Positions 22,932 through 34,707 of a stretch of DNA of 64,000 nucleotides are shown here, in pieces. Under the pieces are notes generated by a model. That model had not been told where the DNA came from, did no database searches, and saw only the letters and a list, made by a program, of their open reading frames with translations. The position numbers were made by a program, and so were the translations under genes. Within the stretch, counting starts at the first letter, position 1. Every line of letters starts with the position of its first letter. Location: positions 91,944,240-92,008,239 of the forward strand of contig CAMTDV010000023.1 in assembly GCA_947069175.1 (NCBI GenBank). Reading direction: 5' to 3'. Origin of the DNA: Scalesia atractyloides. Its lineage: Eukaryota > Streptophyta > Magnoliopsida > Asterales > Asteraceae.

Positions 22932-23285
22932 AACAGTTAATGCTAGTTAATGAGAAGGATCATTGTGTTACTCAGTGAACACTAAGGGTCTAGAAGATCA
23001 TGCATGTAACATCTCATACTTAGAGAAACAAACATGCAGTATGATAAACCACATAGATAACCCATGTAATTAACCCTAACTTTTAACATCAAGGACACCT
23101 AGATAACCATTGGCAGCTAAGAATGAGGTGACATATAGTGGCGTAGCCAACATATACATATCGGTGTAAGTGGAGAGCAACCACTGGGATATTATGGAAT
23201 AAGAGGTTCCCAATTAAAAATGGAAAAAAAATTATAACCTTGAAGTTAAAACTTCTATGTTGTATGGAACATACTGTTGGGGCAT
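22932..23285. other. Unassigned spacer
   Basis: AT-rich DNA, no gene or repeat recognised. Confidence 0.4.
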
Positions 23286-23970
23286 CAAGAAGACATAGTC
23301 ACATAAGATTAAGGTAGTAGTGATGAGGATGATAAGGTGGATATGTGGGCACACAACGTTGGATCGAATAAGAAATGAGGTTTGGGGGAAAGGTTAGGAG
23401 TGACTAGTATATAAAATAAGATAAATAAGGGGAGGTTGAGATGGTTTCATCATGTGACGATGTGGTAGATAGCAACACTAGTTAGAGTAATGGGAACATT
23501 CTTTGTGGAGGGGAGGATGCGTATATGCATACCCATATTGAATTGGGATTTACGGATTAGACAAATTCGCTAGAGTTGCACCTATCTATGGACGTTGTCC
23601 ACGATACGAGTTTTTGAAGATGTATGAATAAGGTTAAGGACTATTAGGGCATTCTAAATATGCGGCGTAGCTTTGTTTTAAGCACTAGTTTTTATTCATG
23701 CACTTAAGGTGGACTTTGCATTTTATTAGAGTCGTGTATATATATGTCTATGTATTATTATATGATGTTATAGCTTTGTTTATTTTTATCATACTAGATT
23801 ACTCCACTCTTTTTGGTATTTAGTAGCATTTCATGTCTATAGTGTTGGCTATTTGTTCGTATGTTGTCTGTTTTTTTGTTGGGGGTCTCTCCGAAAGCAA
23901 CCCCTCTATCCACATGGATAGTGGTAAGGTTTGACTACTTTCACCCTTCCAAACTTTACTAATAAGTTTG
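23286..23970 (+). pseudogene. RTE-type LINE 3' end with characteristic tail
   Basis: A broken translation gives MRMIRWICGHTTLDRIRNEV, the conserved C-terminal segment of plant RTE-clade reverse transcriptases. Remnants of the following RGRPK-type region come after it but read across stops. The 3' part contains GGGTCTCTCCGAAAGCAACC and GGTAAGGTTTGACTACTTTC, a degenerate form of the conserved RTE 3' tail (GTCTCTCCGGAAGC... GGTAAGG). This is a 5'-truncated dead copy. Confidence 0.8.
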
Positions 23971-26416
23971 CTATTTGTGAGATATCTTGGGTATGTTTAT
24001 TGTTGTTGTACTTCAAGTATTACGAGCTTTCATAAGTTATAAGTTCAGCAGATGTTTCATTTTGTAACAAGTTTAGGTGATAACACTAACTTCTATTAAT
24101 TTGTATAAAATATCCAAAATGCTATTTTTTTGGACATATATGTAATCTACTCAAATTAGAAAAAAATAGTCACAAATTTCCCCCACCTGTGTTCTCCCCT
24201 TTACCAAAACCCTCGTCAGTAGATAGACAAAGCGCAGATAGGCTATTTTTAATCCCCCAAACGCTCCAACTTTAGGGAAACTCCATATAAAATAGTACTA
24301 AACCTTAAACTTGTTAGGGTGGTTGGGGCATGTCATAATAGAGGCTTAGTGATGGGTGTGAAACACCACAACAACCACTCTCATCACCCAGAATTTTTTT
24401 TGTGATGGCCATCACGGTAGTGGTTAGTTTGATTGTGTAAGGGGGACTGAGGTAAGGTTGTTGTGATGGGTTGGGAATGATTTAGTAATTGGTGTGATAA
24501 ATGGAGCAAGTAATTTGTGATGGTGTCTAGAATTAGATGGAATGAGATGAGATTGTATAATTGGTTGATTTGCAAGCACTGGTGTGATGGGTTGATTGAT
24601 GGTCCGACCACCCTTATAACATTAAAATCAGATATCTCAGTTTGTAACTTCTTTTAATTTAGACTTTATAGGTGCTATCTACATTAAACAATAGGGGCAT
24701 GTTAACTTTTTACTAATTCAACAATGTACCCTAAACCTAAGCGATCATGCATAGTTGATACCTGACTTAGCAACGGAATCATAACTTTTATGGTAACATG
24801 CTAGTCCTGTGACACGTGTTAAAAAGTTTTTACGTAGCTTATGCTGGTAAGCTCATGCACAGTTATATAAAAACAATCTCAATTTATGGGATACATATAG
24901 GTTGGCATGTGCCTTGATTACCTAAGCATGTCAACATTTACTTTTACAGGTGTGGGTATACATCCCTTTCACCTTACACATTGAACAAATACCCCTATTG
25001 GGTGGTGTATTGCCATTATATAAGATGATGCATATTGCCTATTATGAACGTATTTTACTATTATGAGCGTATTTTATTACCGGGCAACTAATCTAGGAGG
25101 GCTCACCGTAGTTTCCCCAGCCTTATTACCTCATTACATATCTATGGATCCAGAATACCCTAATGCCCATGCATGTATAATACATCACATTCCCTTATTT
25201 ATTCAGGTTTGCGTGTGTTGCAGGCCTTACATGGTCTCAACACCTCATTCACCTCACATATACTTATCATACAAACATATAACACAATTTTTGGAAAGCA
25301 GTAACAATAACCACATGATTCAAGTTTATACTTTGGGAAAACAGACATGATGCTCACATGTTTAATAGTTGCTTTACAGTTGCTTAATCGTTGCTTAAGT
25401 TGATGTAGAGTCTCCTTACTCGTGCTCCAAAAACGATTACTAACAACACCCAACGTGGTATAGTAAACTCGTGATTTTCTTGTATAAGAGCGTTGCGTTA
25501 CAACTGATAACTAAAAAACATACTAAACCTTCTATTTGAAGACATGGGTGAACAGGTTCTCTTGGTTGGGTCGATGTGGAACAAAAATGACATGCTAGGG
25601 GTGCTTGCGGTAGATGCGCATTCGTTATAACTATATATTATAACTAGATTATTAGACCCGTGTATTACACAGGTTTTAAAACAGAAAATATATAATTATA
25701 TAATTTCTATATTTTTTTACTTTGAACAATGCCACATATAGTTGGCCATGTGTAAAAAAAAATCTTTTTAGAAATAACCTAACCTTACATAGTGAATGTT
25801 CATGACTTTTATTTATTGTAATGACAAAAGATACGGCGAGAGGAATTAGTCTCTTTTCAATATTTATAGTTGTTTTATCTGGGTATTAATTGAAATCTAG
25901 AGATAAGTCTTTGAGCCCAAATTTACTTCCAAATAAGATTTGTGCCTTAAAAACCTGATCGCCAATGATTGGACCTGTAGTCGGGTTTCATTGCATAAAC
26001 CATATATTTTGATCAATATTTATTAATGACATTATTAGAACATCGACCTTTATTAATGATATAAGGTTTAGCAAGCCTAAAAGTTTAAGTCGATTAAGGA
26101 CATTCAATGAGTGTAGATTTGCATCGAAATTATCATGAAGATACTCTAACTCTGATAAACTAACATAACTTAGATATTCTTTTTTCACCAGGAAATAGTG
26201 AAAGAAGCTGATCATTAACTTTCTATAAAAGATCATTTGTAGGTGCAAGTATGTTTCTATTTTTAAAATGTTTAAATTGTTTGTAGTTTTGAAGAATGCT
26301 AGTAAGAGAAAATAGGATTAGATGTGTTAGTAATGAGGATATCCTTTGGTATATCTATAACACTTTTATTTAGATTTTTTTATTTCCCAAACCCAAAAAA
26401 GTATGATGAAATTTGT
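23971..26416. other. Non-coding stretch
   Basis: No recognisable gene. ORFs at 24384-24611, 25063-25350, 25199-25453 and 25988-26248 show no domain. A GACCCGTGTATTACACAGG imperfect palindrome near 25655 resembles small plant transposon ends. Confidence 0.45.
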
Positions 26417-26916
26417 TGTCACACCCGCTCATAGGCGGAAGCGCGCGGTGTGATCTGATTGATTCTCATTGCATACAACGTAAGTGAACATACTAAATGA
26501 ATAAATCAAACTCCAAATGCCATTACTGATATAGTTTCAAAACGCAACATAGGTTAAGTGTTCAGTTTACAAACCATGAAAAGTGATTAAATTGTCAAAG
26601 TGTTACATAATCGAAATGCAAGTTTTTAAATACTAAGGTTTTGACCCTTATATCACCGCAAGGAGGCGGGATATAACGGGCAAATCCTTTAAAAGATGGA
26701 AATGGAGACTTGGTACTTGTTTTCTTGACTGAAACTCCTTGCATAGATCCACTAATTACCTGAAATGCATGTTAAGTTGAAAATCAACAAAAGTTGGCGA
26801 GTTCATGAGTTTTAACTGTATGAGTTGGATCCATAAAACGTAAGTAGCAATTTTGTATCACAAAAACCCGGTATGTAAAGCGTCAATGAAACCGTTGATC
26901 ATTAATGTTTTGCAAG

Positions 26917-27500
26917 GACATTAATATGTGTGACGACATAGGAAGCATCCAAAACCTAGACGATTTTCATCGATTAACCTCGACTAGGACAACAAATGCA
27001 CTCTTCCGGGTGGTCCATGACCAAGAGTGGGGCTCGCCAACACCCGCTAGATCTAACCTTTGTACCGTGGTCTTAAACAAGATTAATGGTGCTTACGCCC
27101 ACCCTACTCGCACATGATCTAGTTATTTCATTCCATAGCTTATCATACCATAGACATGTATCTCACCCCGATAGTTGTAAAACTGTAAAATAATTAAGAT
27201 GAAAAAGGGGACATGAACTCACTGTTTTGCTTTCCGCTTTCGATGTTTAACTCAAATACCTTTCTTTGAATTCATACCACAACCTACAAACGCGTTAGGT
27301 TTTGTTAGACACTTCGGTCTTTGAATGATTCATGTTCTTGTTTCTTGTCTTAATTATTTGTTAAGACTTGTTCAGTGTTTGGTTTCGTTTAGATATATAT
27401 CTCGATGTATGACGCCAATAGATATACTTCATTAAGTATATGTGTATCCTTGCAACGCATGTGTTGCTAGCACGTGCCCAGCCCGCTAGACTCCATGCCT
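26917..27500 (+). repeat. LTR-internal direct repeat, copy 1
   Basis: Begins ATTAATATGTGTGACGACAT and ends near GCCCGCTAGACTCC. It is about 580 bp and closely matches 30700-31280. ORF 26905-27117 lies inside it and is not a gene. Confidence 0.85.
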
Positions 27501-30500
27501 TGTACGAGTAAGATGTATGTGTTCCATGACACCTCATAGATGGGTTCCACCATTTGCCTCGACGACTCCATCGTCGGATATTCCATATATAATTCTTCTT
27601 AATTATATATATAATTCCAAGTTCGATGCGTTAGTTAAAATATTATATTTTAACTTGTATTATTTATATGCACCTCTTTATATATATATATATATCATTT
27701 TGTTTACGATGGGTTGGTTAAAACTAATCTATTTTCAACATGCATTGATATATAATTATTTCATGTGCATGTTCCATAGTATACATGACAACTATTGAAA
27801 TTGTTAAGTATAATACTTATGTATTTTCCCCAAGTACAGGTATACTTGTATTGTGTATATTTGTGTATTTACATTCGTATTCTTATGGTTAAGTATAATA
27901 CTTGTATAATGATATTTTCACCAATATTAATGGTATATATTGGCATGTATTTGTACGTATAGGAATACGTATATTTCTTGTATTTATTACCCCCTAACTT
28001 TTGTGTATTCTTAAATTATATAACTTTAAGATATATTTAAATTAGTATATGTATTATAATGCTTGGTAAGTGTACATCTCCAAATAATATATATTTTTGC
28101 GATTAGTTCTAGAAAAATATATATTTTAGTTTCCACAAAAAATAATATATTTTAGGAGGTTTATGAAAATATACATTTTTATACACTTCGAAAATAATAT
28201 GTTTTTAGTATCGACGAAATACGATATAGTTTATATACTTGTAAAGATATATATTTTGTCACTTGTTCGGTTTTGAAAATGTTACTTACCAAGCTTCAAT
28301 ATATTATATAATTTTAGTCCATAATTCATATATAGTCCAATCGTCCGAATGGTCCATGTTTGGTTTCCATGTATGGTTATGGATAGGTATATTTATTTTT
28401 GTAATTCTTTGTTTGCCAATTATTGTGTATTTATTTGTATGATTTATTTTTCAAGCTCCTAACTATGTACATACGTAATACAAACAATAAACATATAAAT
28501 TATGATTCTTATGATCACTAAATATATATTTTCCCAAATATATATATTTATACCCATTTTTATCTTTATAAAAATCATGTCTTCTTGAACTTATATTTTA
28601 TACAAAAACATGTGGATTTTTATATTTATGGTTTTAAACAAGTTTACTTGTAAGAACTTTATAACCATATATTTTTCTAAGTGTTTAATTTTTATAAAAA
28701 TTAAACCATAATCTCCCCTAGATTTAGGAGGTTTCCCATGTTTTTAAGACATGTGTTAAACTTCAAACTCATCAATTTACCCACCACAACTTCAACAATT
28801 ATTCCTTAAACATATTTATGCATCTTTTGATCATGATGAACTTGAAAGTTTAATCATGTAGTCTTTTAGCCTTGTGTTTAAGATATTCATACATCTTTAA
28901 AAATGGTTTTAGTTACTAATATTCACTAACTTTGTTAAAAAATCATTTTTAACAACTTGTTTATATATATCTTTAGAAAACACTACAAGTTACTTTAATC
29001 ACATTTTCAAGATCATCCATTTTGTTAAACATATTCATCAAGTCTTTTATTATTTTTAACCATTTGATCATCCAACATTTCAAGAACATTATAAATCATT
29101 TTATCCACTTTAAAGAGTCCATTTATTACCAAGATCATCACTTCTTTGATCATGAATCTTGTAAGATCCATGTGTATACTTGTTAGATTTAAGCTTCTAA
29201 CAAGTGTACATATGATGGATATGATCCATAGCACAAAATAAACATCTACATCTTTATTACAACTTCAAGATAGCTTTGTTTTCTTTAGATCTTGTTACTT
29301 GTTCATATGTTCATCTTTTAAAGTTGATACTTCTGCATGGTGTAACTAATATATTATCAAGATACTAGTAACAAGACATTAAATGGAAGATTAGAAGGCT
29401 CACTACTAGCTCTTGTGGCTAGGGAAGTGGCAAGATGAACAAGTTGATGAAGATGGTGCAAAGTTGGTGGATAAAAGCTCCCAAGAGATGTCCTTGAACT
29501 TCCAATGCCTAGCACCTCCTTAGATTGCCTTGAGACACCCTTGGATCACCTTAGAATACCTTGAAAGTGACTTGAAAATGGAGGTGTGTGGTGGTATATG
29601 GTGGTCGTAGATAAGGGAAGGAAAAGGAAGAAGAAATGTTTGAAAGTTGGTGTTAGGAAGTTGTGAAAGTGATCTAAGATCTTGTCTCCTTATAATCTCC
29701 CAACAACATAGCCTCCAACATGTAATCCCAATACCCACCAAGTCTTAGGCAAGATAAGGGGGACAACATGTGGGCATGTGGGGCCCACATGTGACCATCC
29801 ATAGCATGGGGGGGGGGTTCATGGTTGGGTTTTAAATCTAGTTACTTAATTAGTTAGGATATTAAGGGTTTAGTTACGGGTTTTGATGAATTACGGGTTT
29901 TTGATATATTTTGAAGCATAAAATGCCATGCACTAGTTTAATATTGCCAAATAATATTAACTAGTTTATATTTTTATGTCTAGTTCGTGTTCGATTGCTT
30001 AACGGGTGCTAGATTCGTTAACGGGTTTTTAAATGAAGGTTTAAGTAACTAGTAGGGATTTTACATCAAACAATGTGTTCAATGCTTTTAACTAGTTGTA
30101 TGATGTAAAAATATTGTTAACTAGTTCATATGATGTTTCAGATTGTGTCCAGGTGTTCATTTCGTTGTCGGTTCGTTAAAACGTTAACTTTCAAGACTTA
30201 TGTGATACGATATGTTTTTGTGCCAACATGATACTTTCAATATCTTTTAAGTAGTGCATCATGTTTAACATTATTTCTGCATATTACACAAGTTTGTATT
30301 TGCTGAATTTTGCTGAATTGTTGTTTAGTGTATATTTCGGACAGTTTTCGGTGCGCGTATGGTTTTCGGAAAGTGTTAGCATAAATCCTTGCTTTTCCAC
30401 ATGGGGTTTAATATACAGTTTGCATTGGACTCTCATCTAAGTCCTAGACCTGTAGTTTAATTGCGCATTGACACTGTGCTACCACAGCTAGTCTAATAGT

Positions 30501-30692
30501 TGTTTCCGACGCACTATTTCAAGCAGTTTTTAAATGGTAACCACTAAACAAATAATATGCATCATGTAATATATTCAGTGCACTTTCTAGATTGATGCCA
30601 TGCAATTCACGCAGTTTAATTGTTCAAAACACATAATTATATCATATAATTCACTTGTTTAATGCATAGAATTATCCCCAAAAGTGACAGTT

Positions 30693-31281
30693 GTCACACA
30701 TTAATATGTGTGACGACATAGGAAGCATCCAAACCTAGACGATTTCTGTCGATTAACCTCGACTAGGACAACAAATGCACTCATCCGTGTGGGTCCATGA
30801 CCAAGAGTGGGGCTCGCCAATAGCCGCTAGATCTAACCTTTGTACCATGGTGTTAAACAAGATTAATGGTGCTTACGTCCGCCCTATTCGCACATGATCT
30901 AGTTATTTCATTCCCTACCTTATCATACCATAGACATGTATTTCCCCCGATAGTTGTAAAACAGTAAAACATTTAAGATGAAAAGGGGGACATGAACTCA
31001 CTGGATTGCTTTCTACTTTCTCTGTTTAACTCAAATACTTTTCCTTGGGTTTGAATCACAACCTACAACACATTAGGTTTTAGTTAGACACTTCGTTCTT
31101 TGTAATGATTCATGTTCTTGTTTCTTGTCTTAAGTACTTTTTAAGACTTGTTCAGTGTTTTGTTCCGTTTAGATATACTTTCGATGTATGATGTCAATAG
31201 CTATACTTCATCAAGTATACATGTATCCTCGCAACGCATCTGTTGCATGTACGGGCCTAGCCCGCTAGATTCCGTGCCTCG
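30693..31281 (+). repeat. LTR-internal direct repeat, copy 2
   Basis: Second copy of the repeat at 26917-27500, preceded here by TTGTCACACA rather than by GCAAGGAC. It is interrupted at 31281 by the TGTAACATCC insertion. Confidence 0.85.
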
Positions 31282-33185
31282 TGTAACATCCGTCAAAAAC
31301 GGATTTACCAAACCCGCTCCGTTTATCAACCGAACAGTCAGTCAAAATTTTCGTTGCGAATTAAATGCCCAAAATAATTTTAAACGATACATAATCAATT
31401 ATTATACGGGAATATATAATTAGTTTTTGAAAAACTGTTAAAAATCGCAAAATAAAAATGTTTTGGTTCTGCCGGGTTTCGAACCCGGGTCAGTACCGGT
31501 CAACAAACAAACTTAACACACCACATTTGAACCACTGCGCCACTGATACTACTTGTTAAATATTAGAATCATTTAATTGATATCATGACGTTACGAATTC
31601 AAAACCGGCGCCCAAAAGTTCAGTCGTCGGAAATCCCGGCAATCTCGCGAGTTTTAATGACAACTTCCGTTATAACGTAAATCATAAACGCCATATCGGT
31701 TATAACCGATGTTTGAGTCCGCGACCAAAGTCATAACCGCCGGAGAAATTCAAACCAATGAATCCAATTGAAAATCAGGCCAAATACATCTCGGTTTCTC
31801 CCTATAAATTCACCCACAACCCACCGCAAACTTTTTCGCTCAAAACCACACCTTTACCGGACGTAATTCCACTCGCCGGAATATCTCTGCTCATCGCCGG
31901 AAAACCGGTTTCCCCATTTCTGAGCCTTACTAAACCTTTTGAACTTATACCGAAGTCATCCATACCTTTTTCAAACTTTCTGGAGACTCGCTGCTGCAAG
32001 ACACCTGACGCCGGAGCTTATTGCTGTCGCCGGAGTTCTGCCAGAAAACAGAGGAAGATAGTCGGTATACCTCACGCTAATTTTCCTTTCTTTTGCTGTT
32101 ATATCTCATCTATAATTAACCTAAAACGCTAAAGAACACGTTTTAATCATCGAACCAGTCGATTTCCGATTCTGGTTAAAACCAGTGAAGAAGACGATGA
32201 CCGCTGTAATGTTTAAGTATAATTAAAAACAAGATATTACTCGGGTTAGACACAGTCCAGCGGTGGACTCTGTGCACAATAAACACGCAAAGGTCTCGAG
32301 TTCGAATCTTGTTCCACACACGTCGCCTTAATAAAAATGTTTTTTTTTTATTAACCGAACCGGAGTCATACTGGTATATGTTAAGTATATTAATAACTGG
32401 AATAATAACCAAGTTAGACACACAGTCCAGCGGTGGACTGTGTGTATGTTTATATCACAGGTCACGAGTTCGAGTCCGGGCTACTGCACCGACTCGGACA
32501 ATTATCTATTTTTTTAAACTAAGACAGAAAAGAAAATAATTAATTTGTGTTTAAGTATAATAAAAATCAATTAAATTAACAAGTTGTACACACAGTCCAG
32601 CGGTGGACTGTGTGTTATCATAACCCACAGGTCCCGGGTTCGAGACCTGTGGAGCGCACCGTCCGATTCGCTTAAATTGTTTTTAAAAATAAAGGATTTT
32701 CGGTTTAGCATAATTAATATATATATATAATTAAAAACAGATATATAACGGGTTAGACATGTAGCTCAGTTGGTAGAGCTGGGTGCACGCGTACGGGAGG
32801 TCTCGGGTTCGAGCGTCACTCAGCGCACTTATATACACGATTCGAACCGGTCAACGGTCAACGGTCAAGTCAACGGTCAGAAAAAAATCAAATTTTTTTA
32901 TTATTTTTATTTAATTATTTTAATTAAAAATCAATTAAAAATACTTAAAAATAACATTTTTAAGGTTAGAAAATAGCCTCAAACTCACAAAAATACACCC
33001 AACAATCCTACTAAAATAGATTAATAAAATCCGTTTACTTACCAAACCATAATGCGATTTATTTAGGTTAATCTCACTCGTGGTTAAAACCACTTCGCGT
33101 GCATTCAACATCATCAACCGAACGCACCCACTGTGAGTGAATCTTACAACTCCCCCTTTTAAATTACACGTTTTGGGGTGTGTCA
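31282..33185 (+). mobile_element. Probable solo LTR insertion carrying tRNA-like modules
   Basis: The segment begins TGTAACATCCG and ends GGGGTGTGTCA, interrupting the 30693 repeat. A TATAAA box at 31803-31808 with downstream C/A-rich sequence gives an LTR-like promoter layout on the plus strand. It contains a 4 x 170-bp hairpin/tRNA-like array (32230-32830) and one tRNA-like segment in the opposite orientation (31465-31550). A GGTCAACGGTCAACGGTCAA microrepeat lies at 32848-32880. No clear target-site duplication is seen, so ends and class are provisional. Confidence 0.5.
32230..32830 (+). repeat. Four modules of 170 bp with hairpin and B-box-like motif
   Basis: CACAGTCCAGCGGTGGACT starts at 32251, 32421 and 32591. 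The fourth module has TAGCTCAGTTGGTAGAGC, a canonical tRNA D-arm/A-box, at 32762. Spacing between starts is 170, 170 and 170 bases. Modules 1-3 form a hairpin (12-bp arms ACACACAGTCCA/TGGACTGTGTGT, loop GCGG, in module 2 at 32418-32445). Each module has a GGTC-C-GGTTCGAG-like B-box 35-45 bases further on. The modules look tRNA- or SINE-derived. None folds into an obvious complete tRNA. Confidence 0.75.
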
Positions 33186-33912
33186 TGTGTTATAAAAATA
33201 ATTAACTTGTTTATTTAAACTTGTGCCATACCACATCATGATCTAAACTTAGATTGAGTATATTGTTGTGATTACTTATTTCCTTTTGCCAAATCATATG
33301 AAACTCATTCATTAAGCCCATCAGTTCCTCGTAGGAGACGAGTTGAACAACGCGTGCCTCAAATCAAATTCATTATTGTTCATGTGTGTATCATTGAGTT
33401 TATATTGTTTGTAGTCGTGTCATTCATATTATCATGTTTATGCAATTCATTCATTAGGCCCCTCAGTTCCTCGTGAGAGACGAGTTGAGCATCACGTGCC
33501 TCTAAATGTTCTATTATTGTTCATGTGTGTTTTATTTAATATCTTATGATTGTTGAATAAGTTTACATCTATTTTTTTACTCATGTTTGGTTGTGCACAT
33601 ATTTCATAATCAATTTAAATAAACTTATTCAAATGTTTTCCATAGGATTCACTCGCCAACATTATGTTGATCCAAAAACCCTTTTACACATGATACAGGT
33701 GAACAGGTTGAAGCAAGGAAAACATAGGATATGCCTTAGAAGAGAACAAAGAAGCTTAGATTGATAGTTAGAACATGTTGTAATAATTATTGTAAAATTT
33801 CCAATAAATTGTATTTAATGAATATGAAACGCTTAATAAATGTCATGAGCTTTGATGATAACCCAATCATGCCCCGATCACCTTTTCCGCTGCGGGTCGG
33901 GGTGTGACAGAT

Positions 33913-33925
33913 TGGTATCAGAGCC
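33913..33925 (+). promoter_or_regulatory. Primer-binding site (initiator-Met tRNA type)
   Basis: TGGTATCAGAGCC lies three bases after the LTR end GGGTGTGACA. This is the standard complement of the 3' end of plant initiator methionine tRNA used to prime minus-strand DNA in many Gypsy and Copia elements. Confidence 0.9.
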
Positions 33926-34707
33926 ATGACTATAGGGATATAGGATAGGTTATTAGACCCTTAGAGCCTATACTATAGTCTGCCTAAATTTTAATTGATT
34001 AGGTGGTTACATACAAACTTGTGATATTTATTTGTTTCATATTTGTTTACATTTACAGTCAAACATACATGCTTATATACATATTCATTATACATATATA
34101 CATATTCATTATACATATATCGATGTTCATGTATTCAATTTATTTTCATACTCTCATTATCCAAAGATTTTGTTGCAATTTTCAAATCTCATCAAAGTAA
34201 GTTCTGCGACGGGCATGTAGTAACTGGAAGGGTACAAGTACCGGTAGTCGGAACGTCCTGTCTAGGTTGGCATTCGTATAAATCCAATATAACGGACCAG
34301 TTTGCCTACCTGGGGACCAACGATGAGAGTACGAAGGACCTATTAGGCCAAAGCATGCCACACCAAACGTCGTTCGAACTAACCTACTTTGAGGTGTCAC
34401 CGTGTCTACACCTGGACACATTCCGAATATCACACGTTGTATACATATTTCTCGATTTTCTCCTGGTTTTTGTGTACGCAACCTGGCAAACCCGTGCGAA
34501 CCATATGAAAAACCGGTATTCATGGGGCCCACATGATTACACAGGTAAAGTATGGCGGCATGTAGGGCCTAACAGCGAGCAAAGCCCAAGACATCCTATG
34601 GATGTAGTAGATTTATTTTTTTATAATTATTTTATGAATGTTCATTCTAATGCGACCCATGAACCCAAAAACATCCAACTCATACTATTGTCATGTATTC
34701 CTTGTAG
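33926..34707 (+). other. Retroelement leader between primer-binding site and gag
   Basis: About 780 bp of untranslated leader. Overlapping ORFs (34003-34774 in several frames) come from TATACATATTCAT-type low complexity and show no domain. Confidence 0.6.

Larger units (their letters stand above)
26417..33909 (+). mobile_element. Composite LTR region of a Ty3/Gypsy element (nested)
   Basis: The region starts TGTCACACCC at 26417 and ends with its exact reverse complement GGGTGTGACA at 33900-33909, directly before a primer-binding site. This looks like the 5' LTR of the element whose gag follows, inflated to about 7.5 kb by insertions and an internal duplication (26917-27500 and 30693-31280 are near-identical). 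It includes the separate LTR-like insertion 31282-33185. The AT-rich 27500-30690 part has no coding content. Whether this is one LTR or two fused ones I cannot decide; the terminal symmetry is the main evidence. Confidence 0.5.

Noticed and set aside
32753..32826. Possible functional tRNA gene
   Set aside because: The D-arm and B-box motifs are clear, but no complete acceptor and anticodon stems with normal spacing can be drawn; treated as a tRNA-derived repeat.
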